Counted from the stretch's first letter, positions 1 to 7,231 are shown. The stretch: DNA of 11,276 bases from DATAQC01 sp046263055 (GCA_046263055.1 JBHELO010000162.1:1-11276); one strand, 5' to 3'. Translations and numbers: made by a program. Notes: generated by a model from the sequence alone, not told the origin.

Positions 1-1011
<1,011 letters not shown>

Positions 1012-1055
1012 TCGCCGTCGCAACCGGAGGCTGCTCGGCGAGTTGACCGTGCGAC

Positions 1056-1080
1056 GGGCGACCGGCTGAGCCGGTCGCCC
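1056..1080 (+). terminator. Hairpin after clpC, probable transcription terminator
   Basis: A perfect 10-bp inverted repeat (GGGCGACCGG, loop CTGAG, CCGGTCGCCC) starts 44 bases after the clpC stop. It is followed by the pyrimidine-rich stretch TCCGCCGTCTGTCTG but no real U-tract, as is common in GC-rich actinobacteria. Its place between clpC and the next gene supports termination. A second, weaker pairing (CGTCGCA at 1016-1022 with TGCGACG at 1050-1056) would compete with the base of this stem. Confidence 0.7.
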
Positions 1081-1110
1081 TCCGCCGTCTGTCTGCCCGG
1101 CCGGCAGCCG

Positions 1111-1857
1111 TTGGGGCGCTCCTGCGGCCACCGGCTTCTTCTGGCCGTCCTCGTGCTCCTGGCCACCGGGGCATGCCGGGTGCGGGTCACTGGCGGGATC
1201 GACGTGGGCGCCGGCGGGTCGGGAACGGTGCGGGCCGGGGTGGGGCTCGACGACGAAGCCGTCAAGGGGGCCGGGGACCTGGCTGCCGCCCTGCGGGTGG
1301 ACGACCTGCGCCAGGCGGGGTGGACGGTGACCGGGCCCCGCAAGGAGGGCGACGGGCTGACGTGGGTGCGCGCCTCCAAGCCGTTCTCGGGGGTGGAGCA
1401 AGCGGTGGCCGACCTGGCCGAGTTGTCGGGGCCGGACGGGCCGTTCAAGGGCCTGACCCTGCGGCGGACGTCCTCGCTGCTCCACCGGACCACCAGCCTT
1501 TCGGGGACCGTCGACTTGTCCGGCGGCCTGAGCGGCTTCGCCGACGCCGACCTGCGGTCCAAGGTGGGCGACGCCCTGCCCCTGGACGCGGACGCCCTGC
1601 GCCGCCAGTTCGGCCCCGACGCCGACAAGGTGCTGTCCGTCCAGTTCGAGGCCCTCCTGCCCGGGTCGGCGACGTCCAACGCCACCACCCGCGACGGCGG
1701 CCGCCTGGTGTGGCGGCCCACCCTGGGCTCCCGCCTGGCCGTGTCGGCCCGCTCGTCGGACCTGGCCCCCTGGCCGCTGGTGGTCATCGGGCTGGTCCTG
1801 GTGCTGGCGGTGGGCGGCGGCGCGTGTTGGTGGGCGGCATCCCGCCGCCGCCCCTAG
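1111..1857 (+). CDS. LppM-like (DUF3153-type) membrane-anchored lipoprotein
   Basis: A 248-residue exported protein. The N-terminus has a short basic region (R3, H7, R8), a Leu/Val-rich stretch, and then LLATGAC with Cys22 as the candidate lipidated residue. The lipobox passes the broad bacterial pattern but has Thr, not Leu, at -3. The segment after the Cys (VRVTGGIDVGAGGSGTVRAGV, then LDDEAV) is the start of the beta-rich LppM domain as I recognise it: conserved 'I/V-DV ... G-S-G-V' strands. A hydrophobic helix near 222-240 followed by RRRP gives a C-terminal membrane anchor with a cytoplasmic basic end, as in LppM. LppM of Mycobacterium tuberculosis is a surface-exposed lipoprotein with an as yet unclear molecular role. 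The start chosen is TTG at 1111: it is the only codon that gives a sensible signal peptide, but no Shine-Dalgarno sequence is visible, so the start is uncertain. No promoter was recognised in the 99-base gap after clpC. Confidence 0.8.
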   Translation: MGRSCGHRLLLAVLVLLATGACRVRVTGGIDVGAGGSGTVRAGVGLDDEAVKGAGDLAAALRVDDLRQAGWTVTGPRKEGDGLTWVRASKPFSGVEQAVADLAELSGPDGPFKGLTLRRTSSLLHRTTSLSGTVDLSGGLSGFADADLRSKVGDALPLDADALRRQFGPDADKVLSVQFEALLPGSATSNATTRDGGRLVWRPTLGSRLAVSARSSDLAPWPLVVIGLVLVLAVGGGACWWAASRRRP

Positions 1858-1870
1858 CCCCTTCCCCCAT

Positions 1871-1919
1871 GTTCTTTGGCGCGCCGGCCGCGCCCGGCGC
1901 CGCCGGCGCGCCAGAGAAC
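1871..1919. repeat. Long imperfect palindrome (17-bp stem) upstream of radA
   Basis: The left arm GTTCTTTGGCGCGCCGG (1871-1887) pairs with CCGGCGCGCCAGAGAAC (1903-1919) over 17 positions with a single G-U wobble. The 15-base loop can itself fold further (C1888-G1902, then G1890-C1893 with G1897-C1900 around a 3-base loop). It lies 13 bases after the lipoprotein stop and 5 bases before the radA promoter motif. It may end lipoprotein transcription, but neither strand has a T-tract after the stem, and AT-rich outer arms around a GC core are unlike a simple terminator. A related inverted repeat occurs at 11142-11194. Confidence 0.75.
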
Positions 1920-1924
1920 GGGTT

Positions 1925-1947
1925 CTGTCACACCCCGTCCCTATGGT
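1925..1947 (+). promoter_or_regulatory. radA promoter of the RecA-independent DNA-damage (PafBC) type
   Basis: The sequence CTGTCACAC, exactly 8 bases, then TATGGT fits the mycobacterial RecA-NDp promoter pattern TTGTCRGTG-N8-TANNNT. The core TGTCR and the -10 are intact and the spacing is exact. The flanking positions of the 9-mer are weaker (first T is C, last three GTG are CAC). In mycobacteria this motif is used by the activator PafBC after DNA damage, and radA is among the reported targets. The -10 ends 7 bases before the ATG at 1955, so the transcript would be leaderless. No TTGACA-like -35 box is present. Confidence 0.6.
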
Positions 1948-1954
1948 GGCGGCA

Positions 1955-3391
1955 ATGGCGAGGGCACGAACCGTCCACCGGTGCCAGGAGTGCGGCTCGG
2001 GTTCCCCGCGCTGGGCGGGACGGTGCCCGGCCTGCGGGGCGTGGAACAGCATGGTAGAGCAGCTGCAGGTGGCCCGGGCGGGCTCCAGCCCGGGTGGCGG
2101 TGCCGGTCGTCCCCCGCTCGGTGATGCCCTGGCCGCCGGCTTGGACTGGGCCGGTCCGGCCGCTCAGGCCGTGCCCCTGGCCGAGGTGGTGTCCGACGGC
2201 TGGGAGCCCCGGCCCACGGGCGTGGGCGAGCTGGACCGGGTCCTGGGCGGCGGCCTGGTGCCCGGCTCGGTCACCCTCGTCGGAGGGGAGCCGGGGGTGG
2301 GCAAGTCCACCCTTCTCCTCCAGGCCCTGGCCGCCAGCGCCGCCGCCGAGGCCGGCACCCGGTGCCTGCTGGTCACCGCCGAGGAGTCGGCCGAGCAGGT
2401 GCGCCTGAGGGCTGAGCGGCTGGGTCTGGCGTCCGGCAGCGGGCTGTGGCTGGTGTCGGAGACCGAGCTGTCCCGCCTGGTGGCCCACGTCGAGGAGGTG
2501 GAGCCGTCACTGGTGGTGGTGGACTCCATCCAGACCACGTTCGACGCCGCCCTCGACGCCGCCCCGGGCTCGGTGGCCCAGGTCCGCCACTGCACGGCCC
2601 GGCTGGTGCAGCTGGCCAAGCGGCGGGCCATGGCCACCGTACTGGTGGGCCACGTCACCAAGGAGGGCTCGCTGGCTGGCCCCCGCGTGCTCGAGCACTC
2701 GGTGGACACCGTGCTCTCCTTCGAGGGGGACCGCCACCACGCCCTGCGCCTGCTGCGGGCGGTCAAGCATCGCTTCGGCTCCACCGGCGAGCTGGGCGTG
2801 TTCGAGATGGCCGGGGACGGGCTCCGGGGCGTGCCCGACGCCGGCGCCCTGTTCCTGGCCGACCGCCGCCCGGGCGTGGCCGGCTCGGCCGTGGTCCCCG
2901 CCATGGAGGGCCGGCGGCCCCTCATGGTGGAGGTGCAGGCCCTGGTCACCCCCATGCAGCTCAACTTCCCCCGCCGGTCGGCCGAGGGAGTGGACGCAGG
3001 ACGCCTGGCCCTCCTGCTGGCCGTCCTGGAACAGCGGGCGGGGGTCAAGGTGGCCAGGGCCGACGTCTACGCCCTGGCCGTGGGCGGGGTGCAGGTGGTG
3101 GAACCGGCCGCCGACCTGGCCGTCGCCCTGGCTGTGGCGTCGGCCACCTCGGGCACCCCGATCCCCGACGACATGGTGGCCTGCGGGGAGATCGGCCTCG
3201 GCGGCGAGCTGCGCCAGGTCGCCCAGGCCGACCGCCGGCTGGCCGAGGCGGTCCGCCTGGGGTTCCGGCGCGCGGTGGTGCCCGAGTCGTCGCCCGACCC
3301 CCCGACCGCCATGTCGGTGGTCCGGGCGGCCACGCTCCGGGAGGCGGCGGGGGCCCTGAACCTCGGGGAACGGCGTCCCGGCGGGGGGTGA
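1955..3391 (+). CDS. radA: DNA repair protein RadA (Sms), branch-migration helicase
   Basis: RadA acts in homologous recombination, driving branch migration and loading on D-loops alongside RecA. From ATG 1955 the protein has 478 residues, close to the family norm. It has the N-terminal zinc finger C10-X2-C13...C24-X2-C27, a RecA-like ATPase core with Walker A GGEPGVGKST (110-119) and Walker B VVVDS (about 186-190), and a C-terminal Lon-protease-like domain (about 325-470) that contains SGTPIPDDMVACGEIGLGGE. The RadA signature KNRFG reads KHRFG here (271-275): Lys, Arg, Phe and Gly are kept, Asn is His. An in-frame ATG at 1943 would add MVAA, but it lies inside the -10 hexamer, so 1955 is preferred and matches the usual MA-R-x-R-T start. 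disA follows after 42 bases with its own -10 motif. Confidence 0.96.
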   Translation: MARARTVHRCQECGSGSPRWAGRCPACGAWNSMVEQLQVARAGSSPGGGAGRPPLGDALAAGLDWAGPAAQAVPLAEVVSDGWEPRPTGVGELDRVLGGGLVPGSVTLVGGEPGVGKSTLLLQALAASAAAEAGTRCLLVTAEESAEQVRLRAERLGLASGSGLWLVSETELSRLVAHVEEVEPSLVVVDSIQTTFDAALDAAPGSVAQVRHCTARLVQLAKRRAMATVLVGHVTKEGSLAGPRVLEHSVDTVLSFEGDRHHALRLLRAVKHRFGSTGELGVFEMAGDGLRGVPDAGALFLADRRPGVAGSAVVPAMEGRRPLMVEVQALVTPMQLNFPRRSAEGVDAGRLALLLAVLEQRAGVKVARADVYALAVGGVQVVEPAADLAVALAVASATSGTPIPDDMVACGEIGLGGELRQVAQADRRLAEAVRLGFRRAVVPESSPDPPTAMSVVRAATLREAAGALNLGERRPGGG

Positions 3392-3422
3392 CCCTGCCGG
3401 AGGGCCCGGGGAACCGAGCCAC

Positions 3423-3428
3423 TACGAT
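3423..3428 (+). promoter_or_regulatory. Candidate -10 element for disA
   Basis: TACGAT fits TANNNT with A at position 5. It ends 5 bases before the GTG at 3434 and 8 bases before the ATG at 3437, so transcription would begin at or next to the start codon (leaderless). No convincing -35 box or TGTC motif precedes it. disA may also be read through from radA. Confidence 0.45.
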
Positions 3429-3433
3429 GCCTG

Positions 3434-4513
3434 GTGATGCCGCCCCGCCGACACCTCGGCCTGGTCGACGCACTGGCCACCGTGGCCCCCGGCCAGCCGC
3501 TCCGGGAAGGGCTCGACCGGATCCTCCAGGCCAACATGGGCGCCCTCATCGTGGTGGGCGACGGCCCCGAGGTGCTGGCCATCTGCTCGGGCGGGTTCCT
3601 GCTCGACGCCGAGTTCAGCCCCCAACGACTCTCCGAGCTGGCCAAGATGGACGGCGCCATCATCCTGGCGTCGGACGCCAGCCGCATCGCCCGAGCCAAC
3701 GTCCACCTGGTGCCCAACCCCAACGTGCCCACGTCGGAGACGGGCACCCGCCACCGCACCGCCGAGCGGGTGGCTCGGTCCATCACCGGGGTGCCGGTGG
3801 TGTCGGTGTCCGAGGACATGAAGTCGATCGCCGTCTACTACGGCGAAATCAAGCACCCGGTGGAGGGCAGCCCCCGCCTGCTGGGTCGGGCCAACTCCGC
3901 CCTGGCCACCCTGGAGCGCTACAAGAACCGCCTGGACAACGTGTCCAGCTCCCTCGCCGCCCTCGAGGTGGAGGACCTGGTCACCGCGCGCGACGTGGTC
4001 ACCGTGCTCCAGCGCATGGAGATGGTGCGCCGCATCGCCGAGGAGGTGCACGGCTACATCGTGGAGCTGGGCACCGACGGCCGCCTCGTCCGCCTGCAAC
4101 TGGAGGAGCTGATGGGTGGCGTGGAGGACGACCGCCGGCTGGTGATCAAGGACTACTTCCACACCGCCGAGTCGTGGCGGCTGCCCGAGGCCATGAACGC
4201 CCTGGGCGACCTGACCACCGACGAGATCCTCGACCTCGGCGCGGTGGCCGCCGTGCTGCACCTGCCCGGGGACCCGGCCGACCTGGACACCAGCCTGGAA
4301 CCTCGCGGCTACCGGCTGCTGGCCCGGGTTCCCCGCCTGCCCGACGCGGTGGTCGACCGCATCGTCGAGCGGTTCAGCACCCTTCACAAGGTTCTCCGGG
4401 CGTCGGTGCCCGACCTGGAGGAGGTGGAGGGCGTGGGCGAGACTCGGGCCAACGCCATCGAGGAGGCCCTCAAGCGCCTGGCCGAGACGAGCATCCTCGA
4501 CCGCTACGGCTGA
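3434..4513 (+). CDS. disA: DNA-integrity scanning protein DisA, diadenylate cyclase
   Basis: DisA condenses two ATP into the second messenger c-di-AMP and stops doing so when it meets branched DNA. The 359-residue protein matches the family length. The N-terminal DAC domain has the catalytic DGA motif (73-75, KMDGAIILAS) and the ATP-binding GTRHRT (104-109). A central helical linker (about 150-290) carries the conserved ELMGG and KDYF segments. The C-terminal helix-hairpin-helix DNA-binding region (about 325-350, EEVEGVGETRANAI) ends at ILDRYG. The start could be GTG 3434 or the adjacent ATG 3437; neither has a Shine-Dalgarno sequence and a -10 lies just upstream. Placement straight after radA is conserved in Gram-positive bacteria, where RadA is known to interact with and restrain DisA. 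No c-di-AMP phosphodiesterase or riboswitch is seen in the window. Confidence 0.97.
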   Translation: MMPPRRHLGLVDALATVAPGQPLREGLDRILQANMGALIVVGDGPEVLAICSGGFLLDAEFSPQRLSELAKMDGAIILASDASRIARANVHLVPNPNVPTSETGTRHRTAERVARSITGVPVVSVSEDMKSIAVYYGEIKHPVEGSPRLLGRANSALATLERYKNRLDNVSSSLAALEVEDLVTARDVVTVLQRMEMVRRIAEEVHGYIVELGTDGRLVRLQLEELMGGVEDDRRLVIKDYFHTAESWRLPEAMNALGDLTTDEILDLGAVAAVLHLPGDPADLDTSLEPRGYRLLARVPRLPDAVVDRIVERFSTLHKVLRASVPDLEEVEGVGETRANAIEEALKRLAETSILDRYG

Positions 4514-4520
4514 TCGATCA

Positions 4521-4547
4521 ACCGCCGCCGGCGGGGGCGGGGGCGGT
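4521..4547. terminator. Possible bidirectional terminator between convergent disA and crp-like gene
   Basis: ACCGCC (4521-4526) and GGCGGT (4542-4547) can pair around a G/C-only interior that allows alternative stems. It sits in the 51-base gap between two convergent stop codons, where a shared terminator is expected. There is no T-tract on either strand, so the call rests mainly on position. Confidence 0.35.
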
Positions 4548-4564
4548 GGGACGACCGGGGCGGA

Positions 4565-5308
4565 TCAGGCGCTCTCGCGGAGGATGCCGGCCCGGCGGGA
4601 CAGCTCCCGGCGGTCCACGACCCGGTACCGGCGGTCGCGCTGCTGGAGCCATCCGAGGCGGACGAAGGTGGAGATGGACTTGTTCACCCGCTCCCGGGAC
4701 GCCCCGACCATGGCCGCCAGCTCCTCCTGGGTCACCGGGAGCTGGAACTCGTCGCGCTCGCCGGCCAGCTCCAGCAGCCGCTTGGCGGTGCGGCCGGTGA
4801 CGTCCAGGAACACGCTGTCGGCAAGGGCCTCGTCCACGTGGCGCAGCCGCCCGGCGAGCAGCCGCATGAGCCCCCACAACAGGCCGGGCCGGACCTCGAT
4901 GGCGCGCCGCACCGGCTCGTAGGGCACGGCCACCACCACCGTGGGCTCCAAGGCCCGGGCCTGGGTGGACCGGTGGTTCCCGTCGAACAGGCTGCACAGC
5001 CCGAACAACCCGCCCCTGCCCACCAGTTCCACCACCGACTCCCGCCCGTCGGGGGCGGCGTTGGCGATGGCGATGGTCCCCGACTGCACGACGAACAGCT
5101 CGGCGGCGGGGTCGCCCCGGCGGTACACCATGTCGTGGCGACGCAGGCGCCGGACCGACGTGACGGCGGCCACTGGCGACAGGGGATCCTCGGGCAGCGA
5201 GCCGAGCAGCCGCTGGCTGAGCGGCGCGCTCTCACCGTTGAGGGCCGAGGCGCCCGGGTCGGTGCCCTCCGAGCGTCCCCCACCGTGGTGGGGCCAACGG
5301 GTCTCCAT
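4565..5308 (-). CDS. Crp/Fnr family transcriptional regulator
   Basis: A 247-residue cytoplasmic regulator. The first ~30 residues are low in order; then follow a cyclic-nucleotide-binding beta-barrel (about 35-130, with FVVQSGTIAI), a dimerisation helix (about 135-165), and a winged-helix domain with TQEELAAMVGASRERVNKSI (193-212) as the helix-turn-helix. The recognition helix SRERVNKS keeps the Arg-Glu pair of E. coli CRP (SRETVGR). In the phosphate-binding cassette the text is GLFGLCSLF...HRS (100-114): the Arg-Ser that holds the cyclic phosphate remains, but the Glu of GEL that contacts the ribose is Leu. Cyclic AMP binding is therefore uncertain. There are no Fnr-type cysteine clusters. 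ATG 5308 is preferred over a TTG at 5317; neither has a Shine-Dalgarno sequence. The gene is divergent from carD (93-base gap) and convergent with disA. Target genes cannot be told from here. Confidence 0.9.
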   Translation of the reverse strand: METRWPHHGGGRSEGTDPGASALNGESAPLSQRLLGSLPEDPLSPVAAVTSVRRLRRHDMVYRRGDPAAELFVVQSGTIAIANAAPDGRESVVELVGRGGLFGLCSLFDGNHRSTQARALEPTVVVAVPYEPVRRAIEVRPGLLWGLMRLLAGRLRHVDEALADSVFLDVTGRTAKRLLELAGERDEFQLPVTQEELAAMVGASRERVNKSISTFVRLGWLQQRDRRYRVVDRRELSRRAGILRESA

Positions 5309-5401
5309 GGGGCTCAAGTTGTTGTCACGTCACTTTCCTGGCACTCTGGAGGTGTCCCCGGTGTCACTGGGGTTGACTGTCGTACGGCCCCTGGGAGAGG
5401 C
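5309..5401. promoter_or_regulatory. Divergent control region between crp-like gene and carD
   Basis: These 93 bases must hold promoters for both flanking genes. Seen are TTGTCAC at 5322, the near-palindrome CCGGTGTCACTGG (about 5359-5371, one mismatched pair), TTGACT at 5373-5378, and a Shine-Dalgarno-like GGGAGAGG at 5393-5400 ahead of carD. The repeated GTCAC words could be a site for the Crp-type regulator itself, but they do not form the full TGTGA-N6-TCACA palindrome. No -10 at correct spacing stands out on either strand. Confidence 0.3.
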
Positions 5402-5881
5402 ATGCCTTTTGACGTCGGAGACAAGGTCGTCTATCCCCATCACGGCGCAGCAGTAATCGAGAAGCGAGAGCACCGGCACGCCTTCGGCACCGACCGGGAG
5501 TACCTCGTGCTCAAGCTCGCCTACGGCGACCTGACCCTCTCGGTCCCGGCCGACAACACCGACGAGGTGGGTCTGCGGGAGGTCATCAACGACGAAGAGG
5601 TCGAGGAGGTGTTCGCCGTCCTTCGCAAGAAGGAGGCGCGCATGCCCACCAACTGGTCACGGCGCTTCAAGAACCACGTGGAGAAACTGAAGTCGGGCGA
5701 CATCTACCAGGTGGCCGAGGTGGTCCGGAACCTCTCGATTCGTGAGAAGGACAAGGGCCTCTCGGCGGGCGAGAAGCGCATGCTCACCAAGGCCCGCCAG
5801 ATCCTGGTGTCCGAGCTCACCTTCGCCATCGGGGTGAGCGAGGAGGAGGCCGAGCGCAAGCTCGACGAGGCCCTTCCCTGA
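5402..5881 (+). CDS. carD: RNA polymerase-binding transcription factor CarD
   Basis: CarD binds the RNA polymerase beta subunit and stabilises open promoter complexes, strongly affecting rRNA and housekeeping promoters. The 159-residue protein has the N-terminal RNAP-interaction domain (about 1-55, opening DVGDKVVYPHHGAAVIE) and a helical C-terminal DNA-binding domain (about 70-155, with LSAGEKRMLTKARQIL). Trp85 (NWSRR) is at the same position as the Trp of mycobacterial CarD that wedges into the upstream edge of the bubble. ATG 5402 is fixed by homology and by GGGAG at 5393-5397, four bases upstream. The first hairpin of the tandem array begins 3 bases after the stop, and ispD follows, as in mycobacteria. 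CarD is expected to act genome-wide, including at the leaderless promoters seen in this window. Confidence 0.97.
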   Translation: MPFDVGDKVVYPHHGAAVIEKREHRHAFGTDREYLVLKLAYGDLTLSVPADNTDEVGLREVINDEEVEEVFAVLRKKEARMPTNWSRRFKNHVEKLKSGDIYQVAEVVRNLSIREKDKGLSAGEKRMLTKARQILVSELTFAIGVSEEEAERKLDEALP

Positions 5882-5883
5882 GC

Positions 5884-6084
5884 CCAGGGCCCGAGCGGCC
5901 CTGGAGCGGGGTGGCAGGGCCCGAGCGGCCCTCGGAGCGGGGTGGCAGGGCCCGAGCGGCCCTCGGAGCGGGGTGGCAGGGCCCGAGCGGCCCTCGGAGC
6001 GGGGTGGCAGGGCCCGAGCGGCCCTGGAGCGGGGTGGCAGGGCCCGAGCGGCCCTCGGAGCGGGGTGGCAGGGCCCGAGCGGCC
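5884..6084 (+). repeat. Tandem array of 30/31-bp hairpin-forming units between carD and ispD
   Basis: Six full units and a 16-base seventh start at 5885, 5915, 5946, 5977, 6008, 6038 and 6069 (steps 30, 31, 31, 31, 30, 31). Every full unit contains AGGGCC-CGAGC-GGCCCT, a perfect 6-bp stem with a 5-base loop, followed by a GGAGCGGGGTGG linker. Units 1 and 5 lack one C (CCCTGG instead of CCCTCGG), which accounts for their 30-base length. With the CC in front of it, unit 1 forms a perfect 8-bp stem (5884-5904) just after the carD stop and looks like a terminator. Copies are otherwise identical, which implies recent expansion or active homogenisation. The 30/31 steps shift the reading frame from unit to unit, so no repeated peptide is encoded. 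Confidence 0.93.
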
Positions 6085-6107
6085 GGCGTGCAGGGTCGTG
6101 AGCTGAG

Positions 6108-6758
6108 GTGACGGTCTGGGCCATCGTGGTGGCCGCCGGCTCCGGGTCCCGCTTCGGCGCCCGCAAGCAGTACGAGCTGCTGGGCGACCGCCGGGTCCTG
6201 GACTGGGCGGTGGTGGCGGCCCGCACGGTGGCCGCCGGCGTGGTGCTGGTTGTGCCCCCCGACGAGCGGGCACGCGGTGAGGCCCGGGTGGAGGCGGTGG
6301 TCGACGGCGGGGCCACCCGCTCGGCCTCCGTCCGGGCCGGGCTGGCGGCGGTGCCGCCCGACGCCGACGTGGTGGTGGTCCACGACGCCGCCCGCCCCCT
6401 GGCCACCGCCAGCCTCTTCCGATCGGTGGTGGCGGCCGTGCTCGACGGGGCCGACGGGGCGGTCCCCGGGGTCCCCCTGGCCGACACCGTCAAGCGGGTG
6501 CAGGACGGGGCGGTGGTGGCCACCCTGGACCGGGCCGACCTGGTTGCCGTGCAGACACCCCAGGCGTTCCGGGCCGCAGCTTTGCGCCAGGCCCACGCCG
6601 GCGGCGGGGACGCCACGGACGACGCCGCCCTGGTGGAGGCATCGGGCGGGCGGGTGGTGGTGGTGGTCGGTGAGGCCACCAACGTGAAGCTCACCGCTCC
6701 CGGCGACCTGGCGGCGGCCCAAGGCTGGCTGGGGCGGGCCGGGGCGCCCAGCCGGTGA
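6108..6758 (+). CDS. ispD: 2-C-methyl-D-erythritol 4-phosphate cytidylyltransferase IspD
   Basis: IspD transfers CMP from CTP to MEP in the non-mevalonate isoprenoid pathway. The 216-residue protein carries the nucleotide-binding loop AAGSGSRFGARKQY (9-22) with the catalytic Arg15 and Lys20, the GGATRSASVRAGL cytidine-binding segment (67-79), HDAARP (92-97), an ADTVKR segment, QTPQAF, TDDAALVE, and the closing NVKLTAPGDL. GTG 6108 is the first start after the repeat array and gives the standard N-terminus; the ribosome site is poor (CTGAGG runs into the start). The stop overlaps the ispF start (GTGA at 6755-6758), indicating coupled translation. Expression may depend on read-through from carD across the hairpin array, or on an unseen promoter within it. 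Confidence 0.96.
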   Translation: MTVWAIVVAAGSGSRFGARKQYELLGDRRVLDWAVVAARTVAAGVVLVVPPDERARGEARVEAVVDGGATRSASVRAGLAAVPPDADVVVVHDAARPLATASLFRSVVAAVLDGADGAVPGVPLADTVKRVQDGAVVATLDRADLVAVQTPQAFRAAALRQAHAGGGDATDDAALVEASGGRVVVVVGEATNVKLTAPGDLAAAQGWLGRAGAPSR

Positions 6759-7231
6759 CGGTCCGGGTGGGCACCGGGTTCGACGTGCACGCCTTCAGCG
6801 ACGACCCCGCTCGTCGCCTGGTCCTGGGCGGGGTGGAGGTGCCCGGGGCCAGGGGGCTGGCCGGCCACAGCGACGCCGACGTGGTGGCCCACGCGGTGGC
6901 CGACGCCCTCCTGGGCGCCGCCGGCCTGGGCGACCTGGGCACCCGGTTCCCCGACTCCGACCCGGCGTGGGCCGGCGCCGACAGCATCCACCTGCTGGGC
7001 CGGGTGGCCGCCGCGGTGCGGGCCGAGGGATGGGAGCCGGCCAACGTGGACAGTGCGGTCGTGGCCGAGGCGCCCCGGTTGGCGGCCCACCTGCCGGAGA
7101 TGGAGGCCCGCCTGTCTGCCGCCGCCGGGGCGCCGGTCACGGTGAAGCCCAAGCGGGCCGAGGGCCTGGGTGCCCTGGGACGGGCCGAAGGGGTGGCGTG
7201 CTGGGCCGTCGCCCTGGTCGAGCGCCCGTGA
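6755..7231 (+). CDS. ispF: 2-C-methyl-D-erythritol 2,4-cyclodiphosphate synthase IspF
   Basis: IspF cyclises CDP-ME 2-phosphate to MEcPP with loss of CMP and works as a homotrimer. The 158-residue length is typical. The metal ligands are Asp10 and His12 (GFDVHAF) and His46 in GHSDADVVAHAVADALLGA (37-55). LGDLGTRFPDSDP (58-70) follows. The CDP-binding loop near the C-terminus is KPKRAEGLGALGRAEG (131-146), where E. coli has KATTTE: the Thr pair at the phosphate contact is replaced by Lys-Arg. I believe such basic variants occur in related actinobacteria, but I cannot verify that here. Start and stop overlap its neighbours by GTGA on both sides, so it is the middle of a coupled operon. The IspE kinase gene is not in the window. 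Confidence 0.95.
   Translation: MTVRVGTGFDVHAFSDDPARRLVLGGVEVPGARGLAGHSDADVVAHAVADALLGAAGLGDLGTRFPDSDPAWAGADSIHLLGRVAAAVRAEGWEPANVDSAVVAEAPRLAAHLPEMEARLSAAAGAPVTVKPKRAEGLGALGRAEGVACWAVALVERP

Noticed and set aside
1043..1071. TTGACC after clpC as promoter for the lipoprotein gene
   Set aside because: No -10 at any allowed spacing, and the region folds into the terminator stem.
1915..1926. AGAAC-GG-GTTCT before radA as a LexA (SOS) box
   Set aside because: Actinobacterial LexA sites have GAAC-N4-GTTC; here the half-sites are separated by 2 bases, and the right half belongs to the overlapping damage motif.
2446..4800. Long plus-strand open frame across radA, disA and the crp-like gene
   Set aside because: Gly/Arg/Pro-rich translation in the wrong frame of three recognised genes; no domain visible.
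5322..5347. TTGTCACGT before carD as another damage-type promoter
   Set aside because: No TANNNT lies 8 bases after it; the nearest -10-like word, CACTCT, is 11 bases away and poor.
5884..6084. Repeat array as a CRISPR
   Set aside because: The units are directly tandem and nearly identical throughout; there are no variable spacers and no cas genes.
5911..6111. Small plus-strand ORF through the repeat array
   Set aside because: The 30/31-base period changes frame every unit, so the peptide has no repeat logic; the open frame is a result of GC-rich sequence without stops.
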